Below are positions 1-10,971 of a stretch of 64,000 bases of DNA, in pieces. The position numbers and the translations under genes are program-made. The DNA lies in NCBI GenBank assembly GCA_036927565.1, contig JAYESD010000001.1, positions 279,693,560-279,757,559 of the forward strand. Reading direction: 5' to 3'. How positions within the stretch are numbered: the first letter of the stretch is position 1; each line of letters opens with the position of its first letter. This stretch comes from Tuctoria greenei. Taxonomy: Eukaryota; Streptophyta; Magnoliopsida; Poales; Poaceae. The notes below the pieces were generated by a model, which searched no databases, was not told the DNA's origin, and saw nothing but the letters and a program-made list of their open reading frames with translations.

Positions 1-4
1 AAAC

Positions 5-289
5 TTGAACTCACATGAATACTGGACCAGTCCGGTTGGTGTCCGGACAAGTCTGGTCATCCGGACAAGTCCGGCCCCCCAGACTAGTCCAATTAATAAA
101 CAACAACAGCTATTATTCAAAACTTTTGATGCCTCCTATGTGTTAATGAGAAATAATCTTGGCAATGTTTGTGCTTATTATGTTGGGCCATGCCATGGGA
201 ACACAAAATCCCATGTGTGGGTGCCCAAATGTATTGTAACTAACCTCCAAGGACCCAAGCAAGCTTGGGTACCTAAAACCAAAGCATAA
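5..289 (+). pseudogene. Copia A gag, C-terminal part
   Basis: An open frame enters from the left edge and stops at 287-289. After about residue 30 it has the typical SIRE gag C-terminus that precedes the protease: a segment with FDASYVLMRN, then YVGPCHG, VWVPK and a final AWVPKTKA. Gag packages the element RNA in cytoplasmic particles. The first 100 bases are unusual: four copies of the (C)GGAC-NN-GTCC(G) palindrome lie inside the coding frame and give a repetitive TSP/RTS-rich stretch. The protease frame that follows is +1 relative to this frame, either from decay or because this lineage separates gag and pol. No zinc knuckle is seen; it would lie upstream. Confidence 0.75.
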
Positions 290-290
290 T

Positions 291-3200
291 GTGTTTTTGC
301 AGGCCTATTCCTCCGGTGGATTCAAATGGGTGCTAGACAGTGGATGCACCAACCATATGACCGGAGAAAGGAGGATGTTCGTGGAATATGAAGAGAATGA
401 GGATCCAAACGAGGGCATCTACTTCGGAGGTAATAGTCAAGGAAGGGTGCTCGGTACCGGTAAAATTGCAATATCCTCTGAACACACACTTTCTCATGTT
501 TTACATGTTGAATCTTTAGATTATAACCTGCTGTCCATATCTCAACTATGTGGCAAAGGTTATAATTGCTTGTTCTGTGACCGTCTCTAGGAGGAGTGAT
601 GGTTCCATTGCATTCAAGGGTATGTTGAAGGGAAAGCTTTACCTTGTTGACTTCAACAAGGATAAAGCCGAACTCGACACATGCTTGATTGCTAAAACCA
701 ACATGGGTTCGTTGTGGCATAGACGGCTAATGCATGTTGGTATGAGGAATCTTCAAAAACTCCTCAAGGGCGATCACATCCGAGGTTTGAAGGATGTTGT
801 TTTTGAGAAAGACAGGCCTTGTAGCGCGTGCCAAGCCGGGAAGAAAGTTGGAGCACATCATCCCGCAAAGAACGTCATGACTACAACAAGACCGCTCAAA
901 CTACTTCACATGGACTTGTTTGGTCCAATCGCTTACATAAGCGTCGGCAGTAACAAATACGGTTTATTTATCATTGATGATTTTTCTCGTTTCACTTGGG
1001 TTTTCTTTTTGCATGATAAGTCAGAAACACAAGGAACACTCAAGGAGTTGTTCAAGCGAGCTCAAAACAAATTTTCATTGACAATCATGAGTATTCGAAG
1101 CGACAATGGCACGGAGTTCAAGAACACACAAGTGGAGGAGTACCTTGATGAAAAGGGCATCAAGCACGAATTTTCAGCGCCATACTCGCCATAACAAAAC
1201 GGAGTTGCCGAAAGAAAGAACCGAACACTCATAGAGATGGCAAGAACAATGCTCGATGAGTACAAGACTTCGGATCGATTTTGGGCGGAAGCGATTAACA
1301 CCGCTTGCCACGCCACACATCGACTTTATCTTCATCGACTACTCAAGAAGACTCCCTATGAGCTACTTACCGGTAACAAACCAAACATTTCATATTTTCG
1401 AGTTTTCGGTTCTCCATGTTATATCCTGAACAAGAAGCCTAGGACTAGTTTGCTTCGAAGTCTGATGAAGGTTTCTTGCTTGGTTATGATTCGAACACTT
1501 ACGCCTATCGTGTTTTCAACAAGGCCTCCAGACTTTTTGAAGTAGCACGTGACGTAGTGTTCGATGAGACTAATGGCTCCCAAAAGGAGCAAGTTGATCC
1601 ATGTGAATTAGGTAAAGAAGAAGCTCCTTGTCAAGCATTGAAAAGAATGGCTCTAGGCGAAGTTCGACCACAAGAGCCACCTTCACACGTACATGAGGAA
1701 AATGAACCACAAGAGGAGGCCATCAATCAAGGGGGAGCTTCAACACAAGATCAACCACAAGAGTACGAAGATGATCAACAAGTCAATGAAGGCAACCACT
1801 TAGGGGGAGAAGCAGACAATCATGAAGACGCAACTCCTCAAGTGCCACACCCAAGAGTACACCAATGCGTCCAAAGGGATCACCCAATCGACAACATCAT
1901 CGGTGACATCCAAAAGGGAGTAACCACTAGATCTCGCATATCTAACTTTTGTGAGCATTATTCGTTTGTATCCTTTTTGGAACCACGCAGGATTGAGGAT
2001 GCATTGAAGGATTCGGCCTGGGTGGTGGCAATGCAAGAAGAATTGAACAACTTCAAGCGAAACGAGGTGTGGGAACTTGTGGCAAGACCCAATGCAAACA
2101 TCGTCGGCACCAAGTGGGCCTTCCGCAACAAACAAGACGAACACGGGGTGGTACAAGGAACAAGGCACGACTTGTGCCAAAGGGTACTCACAAGTCGAAG
2201 GTTCGGATTTCGATGAGACTTTTGCTCCAGTAGCTAGGCTTGAATCTATTAGAATATTACTTGCATATGCTACTCACCACGATTTCAAGCTGTATCAAAT
2301 GGATGTGAAAAGCGCCTTCCTCAACGGTCCGATCAAGGAAGAGGTGTACGTGGAGCAACCACCCGGGTTTGAAGACGAAGAGTTCCCCGACCACGTATTC
2401 AAATTGCGTAAGGCTCTCTACGGCCTCAAACAAGCTCCTAGAGCTTGGTATGAGTGTCTTAGAGATTTTTTAATTGAGAATGGTTTTCAAATTGGCAAAG
2501 TAGATTATACATTATTTACAAAGAATATAGACAATGATCTCTTTATTTGTCAAATTTATGTTGATGATATAATCTTTAGGTCAACTAATCAATCTTTTTG
2601 TGAGGAATTTAGCAAAATCATGACAGACAGGTTTGAAATGTCAATGATGGGAGAATTAAAATACTTCTTGGGATTCCAAGTGCGGCAACAAAAGGAAGGA
2701 ACGTTCATAAGCCAAACCAAGTACACGCATGACATACTTAAGAAGTTTGCCATGGACAAGGCAAAACCCATAAAGACCCCCATGGCAACAAATGGCCACT
2801 TGGATCTCAATGAAGATGGACCTAACGTCGACCAAAAGGTATATCGCTCCATGATTGGATCTCTACTCTATTTATGTGCATCTAGGCCAGATATTATGTT
2901 GAGTGTATGTTTGTGTGCAAGATCTCAAGCCAACCCTAAGGAATGTCACTTGACAGTCGTAAAAAGGATCTTGAGATATTTAGTTCATACACCCAACCTT
3001 GGTCTTTGGTTCCCAAAAGGCTCAAAATTCAATCTCATTGGTTACTCCGATGCAGATTATGCCAGGTGCAAAGTAGATAGAAGAAGCACCTCCAGCACAT
3101 GCCAATTCCTAGGGAGATCCTTAGTTTCTTGGTCCTCCAAGAAACAAAATTCCACTGCCCTATCCACAGCCGAAGCGGAGTATGTTGCAGCCGGGAGTTG

Positions 3201-3510
3201 TTGTGCACAACTCCTTTGGATGCGACAAACTCTAAGAGATTACGGTTACAATATGAACCGTATTCCTCTCCTTTGTGACTATGAGAGTGCCATTAAAATT
3301 GCCCACAATCCAGCTGAGCACTCTAGAACTAAACACATAGACATAAGACATCATTTTTTGAGAGATCGTTCCATGAAAGGAGATATAACCATCTCACATG
3401 TCAACACCCAAAAGCAATTGGCCGACATATTCACCAAGCCACTTGATGAAAAGTGTTTTTGCGAACTCCAAAATGAACTAAATATCCTTGATGCTCGGAG
3501 TGTGGCTTGA
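291..3510 (+). pseudogene. Copia A pol: protease, integrase, RT, RNase H (decayed)
   Basis: The aspartic protease is marked by WVLDSGCTNHMTG near 330. The GAG-pre-integrase/HHCC segment follows (LWHRRLMHVG to CSAC, about 710-830). The integrase core shows HMDLFGP, RSDNGTEF and a downstream NGVAERKNRT. RT spans about 1980-2750 with the catalytic YVDDI at 2557-2571. RNase H shows YSDADY and STAEAEY. Such a polyprotein reverse-transcribes and integrates the element. Damage: a frameshift near 560-600, an in-frame TAA at 1192-1194 just before the integrase glutamate motif, a frameshift near 1440-1480, another near 2155, and CDYESA where the family usually has CDNESA. Products would be non-functional. 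Copia B carries a close copy of the 3' third. Confidence 0.9.
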
Positions 3511-4451
3511 AAAGTTGCATACCTGTATGAATTCTTCAAAAATGTTGATTGAATTGTGAAAATCATCTCTCTCTCAATTTTTTCTCGAAAAACTATGTCA
3601 ATTACTAGATCTTGGTGAATTATGATCATTGTTTGGTTGTTGCATGCTTACTGGTCAAATTCATCAAGATTAAATGATTTGATTTGCCCCTCTATTCTCT
3701 ATTTATGAACCTTCAAATATATATGAATGGGCTATGCAAATTTCTCCCGGTGACAATGGACTAGTCCGTGGTTACCCGGACTAGTCCGCCCTTGCAGACT
3801 AGTCCGCTGAGTGCCGGTTAGGTCGGACTAGTCCGATAGACCACGGACTAGTCCGATATAGCTCTCTGGATGAGTTCGGACTAGTCCGGTTATCTCCGGA
3901 CTTGTCCGATTTTTCGTGTCCATAACCCTAGCTGCCACCAAACCCTAATTCCTCTCATCCCCACTCTTGCTCACGCACTCTCTCTCTTGCGCTCGAGCTC
4001 CCAAGGCGATTCCTTGCTCCCTCCATCAAAAAGGTCCGCATTTTGGCAGAAACCAAGCTTGACCTCGTGCGGATTGAAGCTAGCGGACTTGTCCGGGCTC
4101 CATCTCCCTAATCTTCAAGCTTCAATCGATTTCTTCGGTAATTTTCTCCCAAACCCTAGAAATCTTGTTTTTCTCCATTGTTGATCGAATAGCCTAGCAT
4201 CTTTCACTATATACATGCTTCCTTGATGTACTACGTGTATGCTAGACTTATAGTGCATTAGGAATCAGTTTCTGTCCAAACCGTTAGGTTTTTGAGGATG
4301 AACACCGGACTAGTCCGGTCCATGCACGGACAAGTCCGATGTTTCTGAACCTAAAACCTAATTCCTCAATTCCTCAATGCAATTCCTTGCTATCTTTACA
4401 TACATATGCCTTGTATCACTCATCATCATTCTTGCAAATCATTCTCAGATC
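3511..4451 (+). other. Copia A spacer between pol and accessory ORF, with palindrome arrays
   Basis: No coding feature is seen. Between about 3745 and 3920 there are roughly eight copies of GGACTAGTCCG or GGACTTGTCCG, then single copies near 4080 and a pair at 4305-4340. The sequence just before the next ORF (CATTCTCAG then ATG within a few bases) could serve as a splice acceptor for a subgenomic RNA that expresses it. This is inference, based on how env-like ORFs downstream of pol are normally expressed. Confidence 0.6.
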
Positions 4452-6011
4452 ATGTCGAGCACAAACGATGAAATCTCCGACTTTGAGGCCGAGATGGACC
4501 ACGAGGTGGCACCTCGGATCTCGACGGGTCTTGGCAAGAAGCGCCAAGAAAGACCCTCCGAGCCTGCTCCCTCCCCTCCTCAGGTTCGAAGGAAGGTGCT
4601 GGCAAAGAAGCCAGTTTCCAAGGCGGCCGCATCATCAAGTGGCCCTCGCCAAGCAAAGGGCAAGGGCAAAGGGGTAGCAACGGGTCCAATTGGCCCTTTG
4701 AAGTTGCATGCTCCCAGGGAAGGGGTCCGGGACCCCACTGAAGAGAAATTCAATGGCAAGGGCAGTGACTCGGCGACAAAATTCAGAAGCATCGACTTGT
4801 ATGGCCGGCCGAAGCAAGCTGCAGATGGAAGGTTCTGGTGCAACTTCCATGCTGACTTCTACAGATTGGTATACTTGCCAATGAAGACACCGGTGGTGCG
4901 CAGTCAGTGAATTGACTGGGCACACCTTGAGAGGAAGAAATGCTCCGCATTTGATGAATTCATTGCGTCAGCTGAAAGACATGGCTTGAAGGACCTCTTT
5001 TCTTTCAAGTACAACTGGAATGATGAAGTGGTGGCTCAATTCTATGCCACCTGCCACTTTGCAAGCAATGAGGAAGAAAGAGTGACTTGGATAACTCATG
5101 GATCCAAGTACACTATCACATATGAGGAGTTTGCTAGGATGCTGCATCTTGACACTTCCAGCAATGATAATGTGGTCATCCACAATGTTGGTGTCATCGA
5201 CAAGGAGAGGATGAAGTTTCTCTATGAGCCCAACTCAAAGTTCATCCCTCCCTCCACGAAGAACATGAAGCCATTCTTTGTGGTGCTAAACCGAGTCTTA
5301 AGGAAGACCATTGCCCCTAAGGATGGGGATGCAGGGAGTGTACAAGGGTACCTCCGGACCCTAATGAGGATCATAAGCAAGAACAGAAAGTTTGATGTGT
5401 TTGACTACATATGGAATGATATGGTCAACATCTCCAGCACCCCCAACAGGTCATGTGGCTATGCTCCCTATCTCATATTTATGATTGAGAAAGTCACAGA
5501 GATTGAGTTTGTGAAGGATGTGGAGCATACTCCCTTGAGGCATCTGAAGCCTCAACCAGTGAATGTCCAGGCTGATCCCTCGCCGGCCTCCAGTCCCGAG
5601 GCACCGGCAAGATCAAGAGAAGGTGCTAGAGTTGTCCCTACTTCTAGGGAAGCCCCTTAGAGAGGATCAGCTAGTGGGATCCTCAAGTATCTGGCTGCCA
5701 TATTCTCCTCCTGCAAGAAGGCCGAAGTGAGGGCCCATAAACTCAACCAGAAGAGAAAGGAGGACATGAAGTACATAAAGGCCAACGTGAAGCAAATCTG
5801 CCAAAAGTTGGAGATCGACCCCATTGGATCTCGAGTGATTTCTGAGGACTCTGACCCGGACTTCACTGAGCTCGCGCCCTTGAACCCCTCCGAGCTTGCC
5901 TACTTTGGCATTGGGGGCTCGAGTGGCTCCGTCCCTCCTCCTTCTCCTCCTCATCAAGCTAATGATGAAGAAGACGAAGATGATGACGAGAGGACCGACA
6001 GTGAAGAGTGA
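4452..6011 (+). pseudogene. Copia A accessory ORF in env-like position (plant transposon-associated domain)
   Basis: One reading frame runs from an ATG at 4452 to a stop at 6009-6011, broken only by in-frame stops at 4908-4910 (TGA, where Copia B has a Trp codon) and 5658-5660 (TAG). Without them it would have about 519 codons. The first 100 residues are basic and low-complexity (KKRQERPSEPAPSPP, then KGKGKG). The middle is a conserved globular region beginning near YGRPKQAADGRFW and containing WNDEVVAQFYAT, ITHGSKYTITYEEFARML and MKPFFVVLNRVL. The tail is Lys-rich, then very acidic (EEDEDDDERTDSEE). The middle resembles domains annotated as 'putative plant transposon protein'. No signal peptide or membrane segment is visible, so calling it an envelope would be wrong. 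Function unknown. A homologue sits at 17428-18922. Confidence 0.75.
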
Positions 6012-6460
6012 AGACCCTAGGACCCTCCTCTCCTTCTTTTTGGTGTCTTGATGCCAAAGGGGAGAGATTGAGGGGGAGTCTTAGCTTTAGCTGTAGGATG
6101 CGAGGAGAGAGCTCTTTTTATCTATATTTGTGATTGTAATAATTTAACGTTGTTTCTAAGTTAACTTTGGTTCTGTGATGCAATGCTTACTTAATTTGAG
6201 AAGTATTTGTTAAAATCTGTAATTTTGCTCCTGAGATGACATATGTGCTTTGTTTTGGTTGACTAATGTAAATTATGTCACTCTCAATGTCTTAATGTAC
6301 TTAATTATGCATCCCACCATAAAGAATGCACATATGGATAATTCTTTCACTGCTTGATGTATTTTTGATTCATATGTGCATACTTTATGAAAATCTCAAT
6401 TTTTTGTCATATTTTGTGAAATCTCAATTGGTTATCATCAATCACCAAAAAGGGGGAGAT
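6012..6460 (+). other. Copia A 3' untranslated spacer and polypurine tract
   Basis: AT-rich non-coding sequence closely matched by 18923-19393 of Copia B. It ends with the polypurine tract AAAAAGGGGGAGA at about 6447-6459, immediately before the LTR. That tract primes plus-strand DNA synthesis in LTR retrotransposons. Confidence 0.75.
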
Positions 6461-8027
6461 TGAAAGTGCATCTAGGACTCCCTTGTGGGTTTTGGATGAT
6501 TTATGACAAGCAATTGGGATCCTAACCTCTTTGTTGAGATGAATGCAGGCATATAATAGAAAAATGAGCAAAATACCAAAAAGTGGGGATGAAGAGGAGC
6601 AAAGTGGAAATGAGCTCAAGGAAAAAGAGTAGTAGATTATTGTGTATGGAGTGTGTTAAGGAAACACACCCCAAGATCTTAATGATAATTAAACACACAC
6701 ATTGCACAGAGTTACACAGGACAGGACTAGTCCGATCACAACCGGACTAGTCCGATAACCTTTCTGCACCAGATCGGACAAGTCTGATATCTGTCGGACT
6801 AGTCTGATATCTTTCTGACTAGAATCGGACTAGTCCTCCCCAGTGCGGACTAGTCCTCAAAACACTACACAAGTCACACAAAATCGTACAAGTCCGTTAT
6901 CAACCGGACTAGTCCGATATCCTTTCTGATCCACTTCGGACAAGTCCGATATTCACACGGACTAGTCAGAAAAACCCACTGATCTAAATCGGACAAGTCC
7001 TCCAAGTGCAGAATTGTCATCCAACACACTTAGGGTTTCACATGTCCGGACAAGTCCGATGGACATCAGACTAGTCCGAAGATTTCCAGTAGCGAAATCG
7101 GACAAGTCCGTTTTCAGCCGGACTAGTTCGATATTTCGGGACACTTAGGGTTTGCAACACACAGCACACCGGATTAGTCCGGTGACCACCACGGACTAGT
7201 CCGAACTTTCTGAACCCTAACGGTAACTTTTAGAAACCCCATATAAATAGAGGTGCATGGCCCAATTTGACACTCTCTCGAACCCTAGCGCTGTCACACC
7301 TCCCAAGAGCCTCAAAAACGACCTCTCTCCACGAAATTAAGTGCAACATCGTCCAATACTTTGAGGATTCACTCTAGATCATTAGAGAGACACTTGCAAA
7401 ACCACATTGAGCTCTTGGTTTGATTCTCTAACACACTCCTGCGTTTCAATTGTAACTTTTGAGTGTGTTTTCGGTGGCAGTGTGTTTTGTAATCTAAGGG
7501 AGCTCTCAACGTGTGAGAACGCCCCTTGAATTTGGTTATTCACACCTTTGTGGTTAGTGGAAGAGGATTGGCCTTCGTGGCGATCCAACGAGGGTAGGGT
7601 TGGAGAAGACCCGGTCCTTTTGTGGACTCCTAAACGTGGACATAGGTTTCCTTTGTGGTAGCCGAACCAAGGGATAAATCGTTGTGTCTTGTTTTAGTGT
7701 TCATCATTCTAATTAATCAACTCAATCTAGGGTTTCATACACATTGTTCATCTTACGTTAAATTGTTGCACATGAAACTTAAATGTGATATAATCCAGCA
7801 TATAACTGTTAAACTGTAGTTTGATTCTATATTTCTGTTGTACACATAAAAGAATCAAACCAATCAATCAAGTTTAATCAACTTAGTCCGTGAACACCGG
7901 ACTAGTCCGCACTTTACCGGACTAGTCCGATATCTCTGGTACTGAACTGGTTGTTGAGTGTTGCAGGATCCGACAATTTTCAAAAAGGCCTATTCACCCC
8001 CCCCCCCCCCCTCTAGGCCTACATTCA
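6461..8027 (+). repeat. Copia A 3' LTR
   Basis: Starts TGAAAGTGCATCTAGG right after the polypurine tract and ends CTCTAGGCCTACATTCA after a run of Cs at 7997-8011; about 1567 bp. It aligns along its length with the Copia B LTR at 19394-20956. About 19 copies of the CGGAC-NN-GTCCG palindrome lie between 6722 and 7205 in the presumed promoter region, and two more near 7895-7930. A TATA box lies at 7242-7249, just downstream of the main array, so the array sits where enhancer elements would be. Confidence 0.9.
7242..7249 (+). promoter_or_regulatory. TATA box of Copia A LTR
   Basis: TATAAATA in the context CCCCATATAAATAGAGG, identically placed in the Copia B LTR. The start of R would be about 30 bp downstream. 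The palindrome array ends about 40 bp upstream. Confidence 0.6.
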
Positions 8028-9176
8028 ATTCTATTGTATAAAATATCTTCCATAGTCCTTAGAGGAGTTAGGATGTAGAGAGGAGAACCTCTAGTCCCAA
8101 GTCCAAATTGGGAGAGGAGTAGAAGGAGTCTCTCTTCCCAATTCCACATTGCAAAAGGTATATCTCATGTATTCCTCCTTGTATTTGTGACTTTGTGCTC
8201 AATAAAGATATTATCTTTAGTCTTCTTTTATACGTATACTTGGACAAAGCGTTTCTTGTTTGATTGTGGAGTCCATGTAAGTGGAAGGTATAGTCTTTAT
8301 GATTGTACTCTCATGATCACATCTTATGATCATAAACGCTATAGACCCCCACTATAGTCTATGTAGTTATGATATGATTATGTTAATATGAGTAACTATG
8401 CTATGCACTCAACATTGGTTCAACGATGATTTAGTTCATTGCCTTAGGATGGCTTGTGCTGCAGCTCTTAAGGTATTTGCTTAGTATGCTAGCATGGTGC
8501 TAGGGTATTTAAGTAGCGTTGGATGTCTCGTAGACCCACGGATTGAAGAGGTAGGCAGTAGGTGGTGACAGCCCTATCTGTCCTTTGTAATCCTCCACGT
8601 TTGGCTATGCCACAGGCTCTTGGTGAGAGTCTCCCTAGTATTACTAGGGGTAAGCCTGTGCCCGATGTGTTGAATAGTATTGCATAGGAATTCATCATTG
8701 AAATGACCATTAGTATCTACCTTAGGCTATATATATATATGTATTAGGAGCATTGTAGGACCAACTTTCTAAGTCTTAATCCCATCTCCCTCTAGGACCC
8801 ATTTACCCTTTAGAATAGATTGCCTAGGTGTGTGTCACACTACCCCTATTATCAACTTACCCCGTGTCCAGATAATTGATTAGTATCCCATAGCTTGACC
8901 ATAAGAGTAGTATATATTTTACTCCATTGCCTTCCTTTGGTATAAATACGATACCCTTGGGAATACTCATGGGTGAAATGTTACAACGGTATCTTCTGTG
9001 CGCTTGCGGATCTCATCTCTTTACCGAAGATGATCTGTGGTGTTAAGAAATACCAACAAGCATTTCTAGCACCGTTGCCGAGGATGATTTGTTAGTATAT
9101 CTTAGTAGCCATCAACAAGCATTTCTGTCGTCGTTGCCGGGGATAATTTGTTAGTATATCTTAGGAGCCGTCAACA
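8028..9176 (+). repeat. Athila-1 5' LTR, 3' two-thirds
   Basis: Aligns with 14491-15641 of the 3' LTR, starting at TTCTATTGTATA and ending GAGCCGTCAACA. The first 530 bp or so are absent because Copia A ends exactly here. The last 130 bp contain repeated units of about 60 bp, each with a degenerate tRNA-Asp primer-binding site (for example near 9066 and 9127). Confidence 0.8.
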
Positions 9177-9184
9177 AGCATTTC

Positions 9185-9199
9185 TGGCGCCGTTGGGGA
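9185..9199 (+). other. Athila-1 primer-binding site (tRNA-Asp)
   Basis: TGGCGCCGTTGGGGA starts 8 bp after the LTR end. The 3' end of plant tRNA-Asp would pair with TGGCGCCGTTGCCGGGGA, so this copy has lost three bases. Athila elements are known to use tRNA-Asp. Confidence 0.65.
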
Positions 9200-9315
9200 A
9201 GGCAAAGGAAGTGAAGGATAGCTATCACTTGTGATTAAGCTATAGGTACTAATAGTTATTAGACAGGATTACCCTTGTTTGTTTTCTCCTTTGTGTGAAA
9301 ACAGGGTAGTGTTGG

Positions 9316-10000
9316 CCAACCCATTGTATGGGATGGCCAACGAGGACGCAAGTGCTAAACTGCAAGATGATTCAAGGCGTACCTCAACAAATGTCGGCTA
9401 GGCAACACCATTGACTTTTGCAGGAGAATTTCAGCTTTCAGTAGGAGCCAAAGTCATCCATACCCAAGCTTGGGGAAGGCTCCAAGAAGTTCTTCTTGGT
9501 TTGCCTCCACCATGGGGTGGATAGTTGGCTCTTCATCCAACACTCGTGTCATGGGTTGGCTCCACTGATCCATGACCACGTTCATGCTGGAGCTGAAGGA
9601 GTCCTATTCTCATTCATCATGGATGAGAAGAAGGTCTCCACTCAAGGGGTGGATTGAAAGAATGCTCGAGTTCCCATAGCTTGTCATGCAGACCACTTCA
9701 CAAGGTGGATATGCCAGTTATGGAACTATACCTCCCATTGAAGTATCATTAAAGCCAAGTCGTTGGATATTTGTTTGGATAATCCAAGTCGTGGATATTC
9801 ACATTATTTGTGCAAATCCATGTCATCATGGGACGCATGGGAATTATTTCCCTAAGACCCATCAGGACCTTTTTCAAACAACAAATCCAATGGCTACCAT
9901 TCACAAGGAGGTCAAGGGTGGAATTAGCATCACCCTTGTATTCAAGGAGGCTATGGCTTTCCAAGGGATTTAAGTTCAACTAGCCTACCTTTGAAGTATC
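9316..10000 (+). pseudogene. Athila-1 gag relic
   Basis: No long frame survives, but stretches align at nucleotide level with Athila-2 gag: 'ccaacccattgtatggga' near 9318 with 23857; the segment near 9421-9540 with 24111-24230; 'ggaggtcaagggtgga' near 9906 with the post-zinc-knuckle region near 24626. The zinc-knuckle Cys codons are not intact. The copy has many small indels and is clearly older than Athila-2 gag. Protease was not recognised in the next 500 bp. Confidence 0.55.
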
Positions 10001-10971
10001 TTGGCCAAGCAGAAATCAAGACAACATTCACATGAAGATCTTGGCCAAGGACAAGAACTTAAGGAGCATTCAAAAACCAAGATATCCCACATCACTTGTT
10101 GGGATTCCCACACTTCGACCAAACCCATTCAACCTAGGGCAAGTGACATTGTGGGTGAAGCGTTTCTTGTTTGATTGTGGATTCCACATGTCATCATGCC
10201 CAAGGAAGCCTTTGATCCATGATCAAGGAATGGGTTGATTCGATGGAATATTAATATGGTCAGAGTGGCACCCCTAAGAAGGACAAAGCCTCACCATGCT
10301 CATGAAGGAATACATTCAAGAGGGAGAACCCGTCGCTACAACAACATGTATTTATCAATACAATGGGGAGAGGCTAGGGCCACCAGGTGGCCCACATGTC
10401 CAAATGACAGCCAAATGAGTTTGGCATGTCAAAAAAGAAGAAATCGTCCACATCTTCAACTCCGGGATTGGGCAACAAATCATCGCGTTGAATAGAACGG
10501 AGGTAAGTCTTACTCATCGGACTTCAAAAATTCGGTGAGTCCTCGCCAATAGGTTAATTGGTAGTTATCACTCACCGAACTTCAAAAATTCGGTGAGTCC
10601 TTGCCAATAGGTTAATTGGTAGTTATCTCATATTTGTTTTCCAAATTGCATCAACTCTTGCATTTGCATGTTTGAAATTCCACACTTGCATGTTGGAAAG
10701 TAAAATTTCCAACCATCATAAAACTAAAAATTTGAATTAGGGGAGAAATTTAATTGGATATGAACTACGTGCATGACCACTTGAATTTGTCTTCCTATTT
10801 CAAACCAAAAAGATTTGTTTTAACCCTCATTGCATTTACAAGATATTTCAAGATGGGTAAGACAATTTGAAAATTGGGTTTAATTTGCTTTTGGCTAACG
10901 TTACCCGTTTTCGAGTTGTTTTGTGTGTTCTTGATTAAAGTGCAGCTAGGTCAAAATTGTGAAGAGGTGGT
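10001..10971 (+). other. Athila-1 interior without recognisable coding sequence
   Basis: Probably the remains of the protease region followed by the untranslated spacer seen in Athila-2 at 25998-26381; the phrase CCAATAGGTTAA-TTGGTAGTTATC occurs in both. It contains the tandem duplication at 10517-10625. Confidence 0.45.
10517..10625 (+). repeat. Two-copy tandem repeat of about 54 bp
   Basis: Two consecutive units contain ACTTCAAAAATTCGGTGAGT, then CC(T)TGCCAATAGGTTAATTGG and TAGTTATC. Athila-2 has a single related unit near 26015-26066, so the duplication is specific to Athila-1. Confidence 0.7.

Larger units (their letters stand above)
1..8027 (+). mobile_element. Copia A: SIRE/Maximus-type LTR retrotransposon, 5' end outside window
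   Basis: The order is gag C-terminus, protease, integrase, RT, RNase H, a long spacer, an extra ORF in the env-like position, polypurine tract and 3' LTR. Protease-integrase-RT order is diagnostic of Copia, and an additional ORF after pol is typical of the SIRE/Maximus lineage. The LTR begins TGAAAGTGCATCTAGG, a start I know from SIRE-type elements, and ends ACATTCA. The 5' LTR and most of gag lie left of the window. Several stops and frameshifts show the copy is dead. The sequence right after the LTR (from 8028) matches the middle of an Athila LTR, so Copia A probably inserted into Athila-1. Confidence 0.9.

Noticed and set aside
4452..6011. Copia accessory ORF as a viral envelope gene
   Set aside because: No signal peptide, membrane segment or glycoprotein-like features in either copy; only its position is env-like.
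6722..7205. Palindrome array as a CRISPR-like or satellite array
   Set aside because: Spacing and spacers are irregular, units are degenerate, and the arrays sit at the same place in every LTR of plant retrotransposons. They are parts of these elements, not independent arrays.
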